From Circinella umbellata (Eukaryota > Mucoromycota > Mucoromycetes > Mucorales > Lichtheimiaceae), in the NCBI GenBank assembly GCA_025093555.1, contig JAIWNF010000039.1, positions 434,001-498,000 of the forward strand: a stretch of DNA of 64,000 bases, in the 5' to 3' direction. Positions within the stretch are counted from its first letter, which is position 1. Every line of letters starts with the position of its first letter. Shown here one piece after another: positions 62,282-64,000 of the stretch. The position numbers were made by a program, and so were the translations under genes. The notes under the pieces were generated by a model. That model had not been told where the DNA came from. It did not search any database and saw only the letters and a program-made list of their open reading frames with translations.

Positions 62282-64000
62282 TTAAGCATGTCTAGTATCA
62301 AAAAGCATTTCTGAAATGGGAGAAGGTAACTGTTGTGATATAAACCGACGAAACATAAAGGTGACTAGTCGTTGTGTATTAATAGATGTAGGTGCTGGAC
62401 GAATTAGAGAAGGAGAATTAGCGCGATGAGTGGCTATTACTGAACACTTAGAGCTACTATTAATTTGAGCTATGATGCCGGTACGTGGTGCTTTTGACGG
62501 TGATGAATATTGTGCGGCTGGGACAGCTCGCTTACAAATTGGTGGGTTTTCAACGGTGACGATTTGCTATATAAAGGACTTTGATACGGATTTGACTTAT
62601 CAGTGTTGTATGATTCCATTAATGTCGACGCAATAGGAGATATACCAAACGATTCATTTGAAGAATTTAGATGGAGGGAATACGCATGTATATCAGGACC
62701 ACTGTAACTGCAAGGCATATTAAGCTTACTTTCTAGATTGTTGATGTGTTGATATATCTAAGAATTATAATGTCCATCATGAACACGTTCAAATCTATTT
62801 AACATCCCAACCTAGACCACCACTAGAACAAGGAATTTTAGTTCAAGTGTATGCTTATTGTTAGGGTGCGTAATAATAAAATTTAAATCGTCACTTACAT
62901 TAATGTTGCGTCTAAGTCTATAATCTGCTAATAGAGCAGCAGCGTACTCTACACTAGCACCAAAAGCTCCAACAGAATGAATCAAATTTTGATGTATTCC
63001 CCTTTCTAATGAATTGGTCCCGCAACTACAGCGAAATAATGTGAGGCCATCTTTATCACCAAGGACCAGATAAAAGCGTATATCAGTGGAATAAAAGACG
63101 TGACCTAAATGAATAGTACTTGGCACATTTTTTGCTTGTCTCCGGTTCTCAAAATCTAATAATGGTCGTCCAGTTCGAGCGCAACGCAGTGGACTCCAGA
63201 TACTAGAACCTGCTTGATATTGACAATAACACGGCCCTTATGGACTTTGATAATGTCATTTGATTTTTTTCGCTGCTTAGAAATTTCACCACTCGCTACA
63301 GCTTCTTCAAACGATCCTGGATGGGATGAAATAGAGTTACCTAAATACAAATTATATATACAAGAGCCGTCAGATAAATACATTATTATTATAAAAATAT
63401 CGATGAATTGTTTTATTATAATACAGTACCCTCATCGTCAGCAGTAGGCTCTAATATATACATTCCAATTACATCATGGCTATTAACTTCTTCAAAAACT
63501 TTTAAAGATGCCCATGCATCGAGAGCGGTATAGTTAATTTGGGCTTGATTAAGCTGTAGTGCGTCCCCACTACCCAACCTGATTGACTGATCTTTATCCA
63601 ACGAATGCTCCAATACCTCTTCACAGATAGCAGCGAGCCCTAGACGGCCGTCGTGAATTACACCTTTATCTTTGCAAAACGCGCCCAACTCAAGGCCTTC
63701 TTTGCAAACATTCTCGAAATCACGTTGAATCTTACTTAAGTCACCAGTGACACCACGACCACGTTTTACAACTGACTCGCTCTCTAACAGTTTGCAGAGC
63801 GAACTTGATAACTCGTCAAGGTCGGGCACACATGATACAAGCACACAACTATTATCTGCAATTTGAATTGTTGCGATTTTTTCTTGCTGATATGTTTGAG
63901 AATTATAAGGCCATTCACGATCAAATCCAATAGCTTGAAAAGTTCTGTTATTAATCAAGTTGGTGGTACAAACTTCAATATCGAGAAAACCGCAAATACA
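62282..64000 (-). pseudogene. Broken WRN-like 3'-5' exonuclease-domain gene, 5' end cut by window edge
   Basis: Minus-strand gene running off the window at 64000. The first visible exon (64000-63430) encodes a DEDDy exonuclease domain with all motifs: D and E in AIGFDREWP, D in GRGVTGDLSKIQRDF, and Y/D in NYTALDAWASL. An intron (63429-63341) leads to EGNSISSHPGSFEEAVASGE. Near 63170-63190 the frame must change, from VIVNIKQVLVSGVHC to CARTGRPLLDFENRRQAKNV, with no room for an intron. The next block has RCSCGTNSLERGIHQNL and GASVEYAAALLADYRLRRNI. After an 87-base intron (62898-62812), VGMLNRFERVHDGHYNS meets an in-frame TAG at 62760-62758, where homologs as I recall them have Trp. Similar frames continue to 62282. 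I recall such exonuclease-plus-GTNSLEGG proteins as repeated families in fungi; this copy looks inactivated. Confidence 0.6.

Noticed and set aside
1..64000. CRISPR arrays, bacterial operons, rRNA and intact transposons
   Set aside because: No regularly spaced repeats, no Shine-Dalgarno-led gene strings, no rRNA-like blocks and no long terminal repeats were seen by eye; the window is eukaryotic.

Overview
The window is nuclear DNA of a fungus. It is AT-rich, its genes are split by many short GT-AG introns (mostly about 60-200 bases), and its gene set is eukaryotic: exosome nuclease, splicing factor, cytosolic ribosomal proteins, mitochondrial import. The Kre9/Knh-like secreted protein, the fungal pepsin-type protease, the FAR1-type zinc-finger factor, the sugar porter, and the very A/T-rich flanks with homopolymer runs fit an early-diverging fungus, most likely Mucoromycota (Mucorales-like). 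That placement is an inference. I built all exon models by hand from splice motifs, frame continuity and recalled protein families. No search was run.

Layout, left to right. 2.1-4.8 kb (+): a FAR1-type zinc-finger protein with long Gln/Pro/His tracts. 6.1-6.6 kb (+): a small macro-domain protein resembling OARD1/TARG1. 7.5-10.2 kb (-): the nuclear exosome nuclease Rrp6, divergent from the SF3b subunit p14/SF3B6 (10.8-11.6 kb, +). 11.7-12.4 kb (+): a secreted Kre9/Knh-like protein, then a pepsin-type aspartic protease (12.9-14.4 kb, +) that converges on a mitochondrial RbfA (14.4-15.4 kb, -). 17.2-19.1 kb (+): an MFS transporter. 21.6-25.8 kb (-): a BLM/Sgs1-type RecQ helicase, divergent from a membrane-anchored M24 peptidase (26.8-28.6 kb, +). 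30.2-31.8 kb (+): an unrecognised Ser/Thr-rich protein. 34.4-37.4 and 41.8-44.6 kb (+): a tandem pair of amino-acid-transporter-like membrane proteins with almost identical gene structure. 45.1-48.4 kb (+): ribosomal proteins eS10 and uL16. 48.6-49.9 kb (+): the DNA repair factor XPA/Rad14. 50.6-52.6 kb (+): a four-TM membrane protein with a long disordered tail. 53.5-55.5 kb (-): Tim50. 59.4-61.5 kb (+): a sugar/H+ symporter. 62.3-64.0 kb (-): an incomplete and apparently broken gene with a WRN-like 3'-5' exonuclease domain.

Most genes are independent housekeeping loci, not a functional cluster. The informative exceptions are the tandem transporter pair, likely 5'UTR introns in both ribosomal-protein genes, the atypical macro-domain protein, and the decaying exonuclease gene at the right edge, which may belong to a repetitive family. 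Spacers between genes are often 1-4 kb and hold simple repeats and poly-T/poly-A runs. I found no tRNA, rRNA, CRISPR array or intact transposon.
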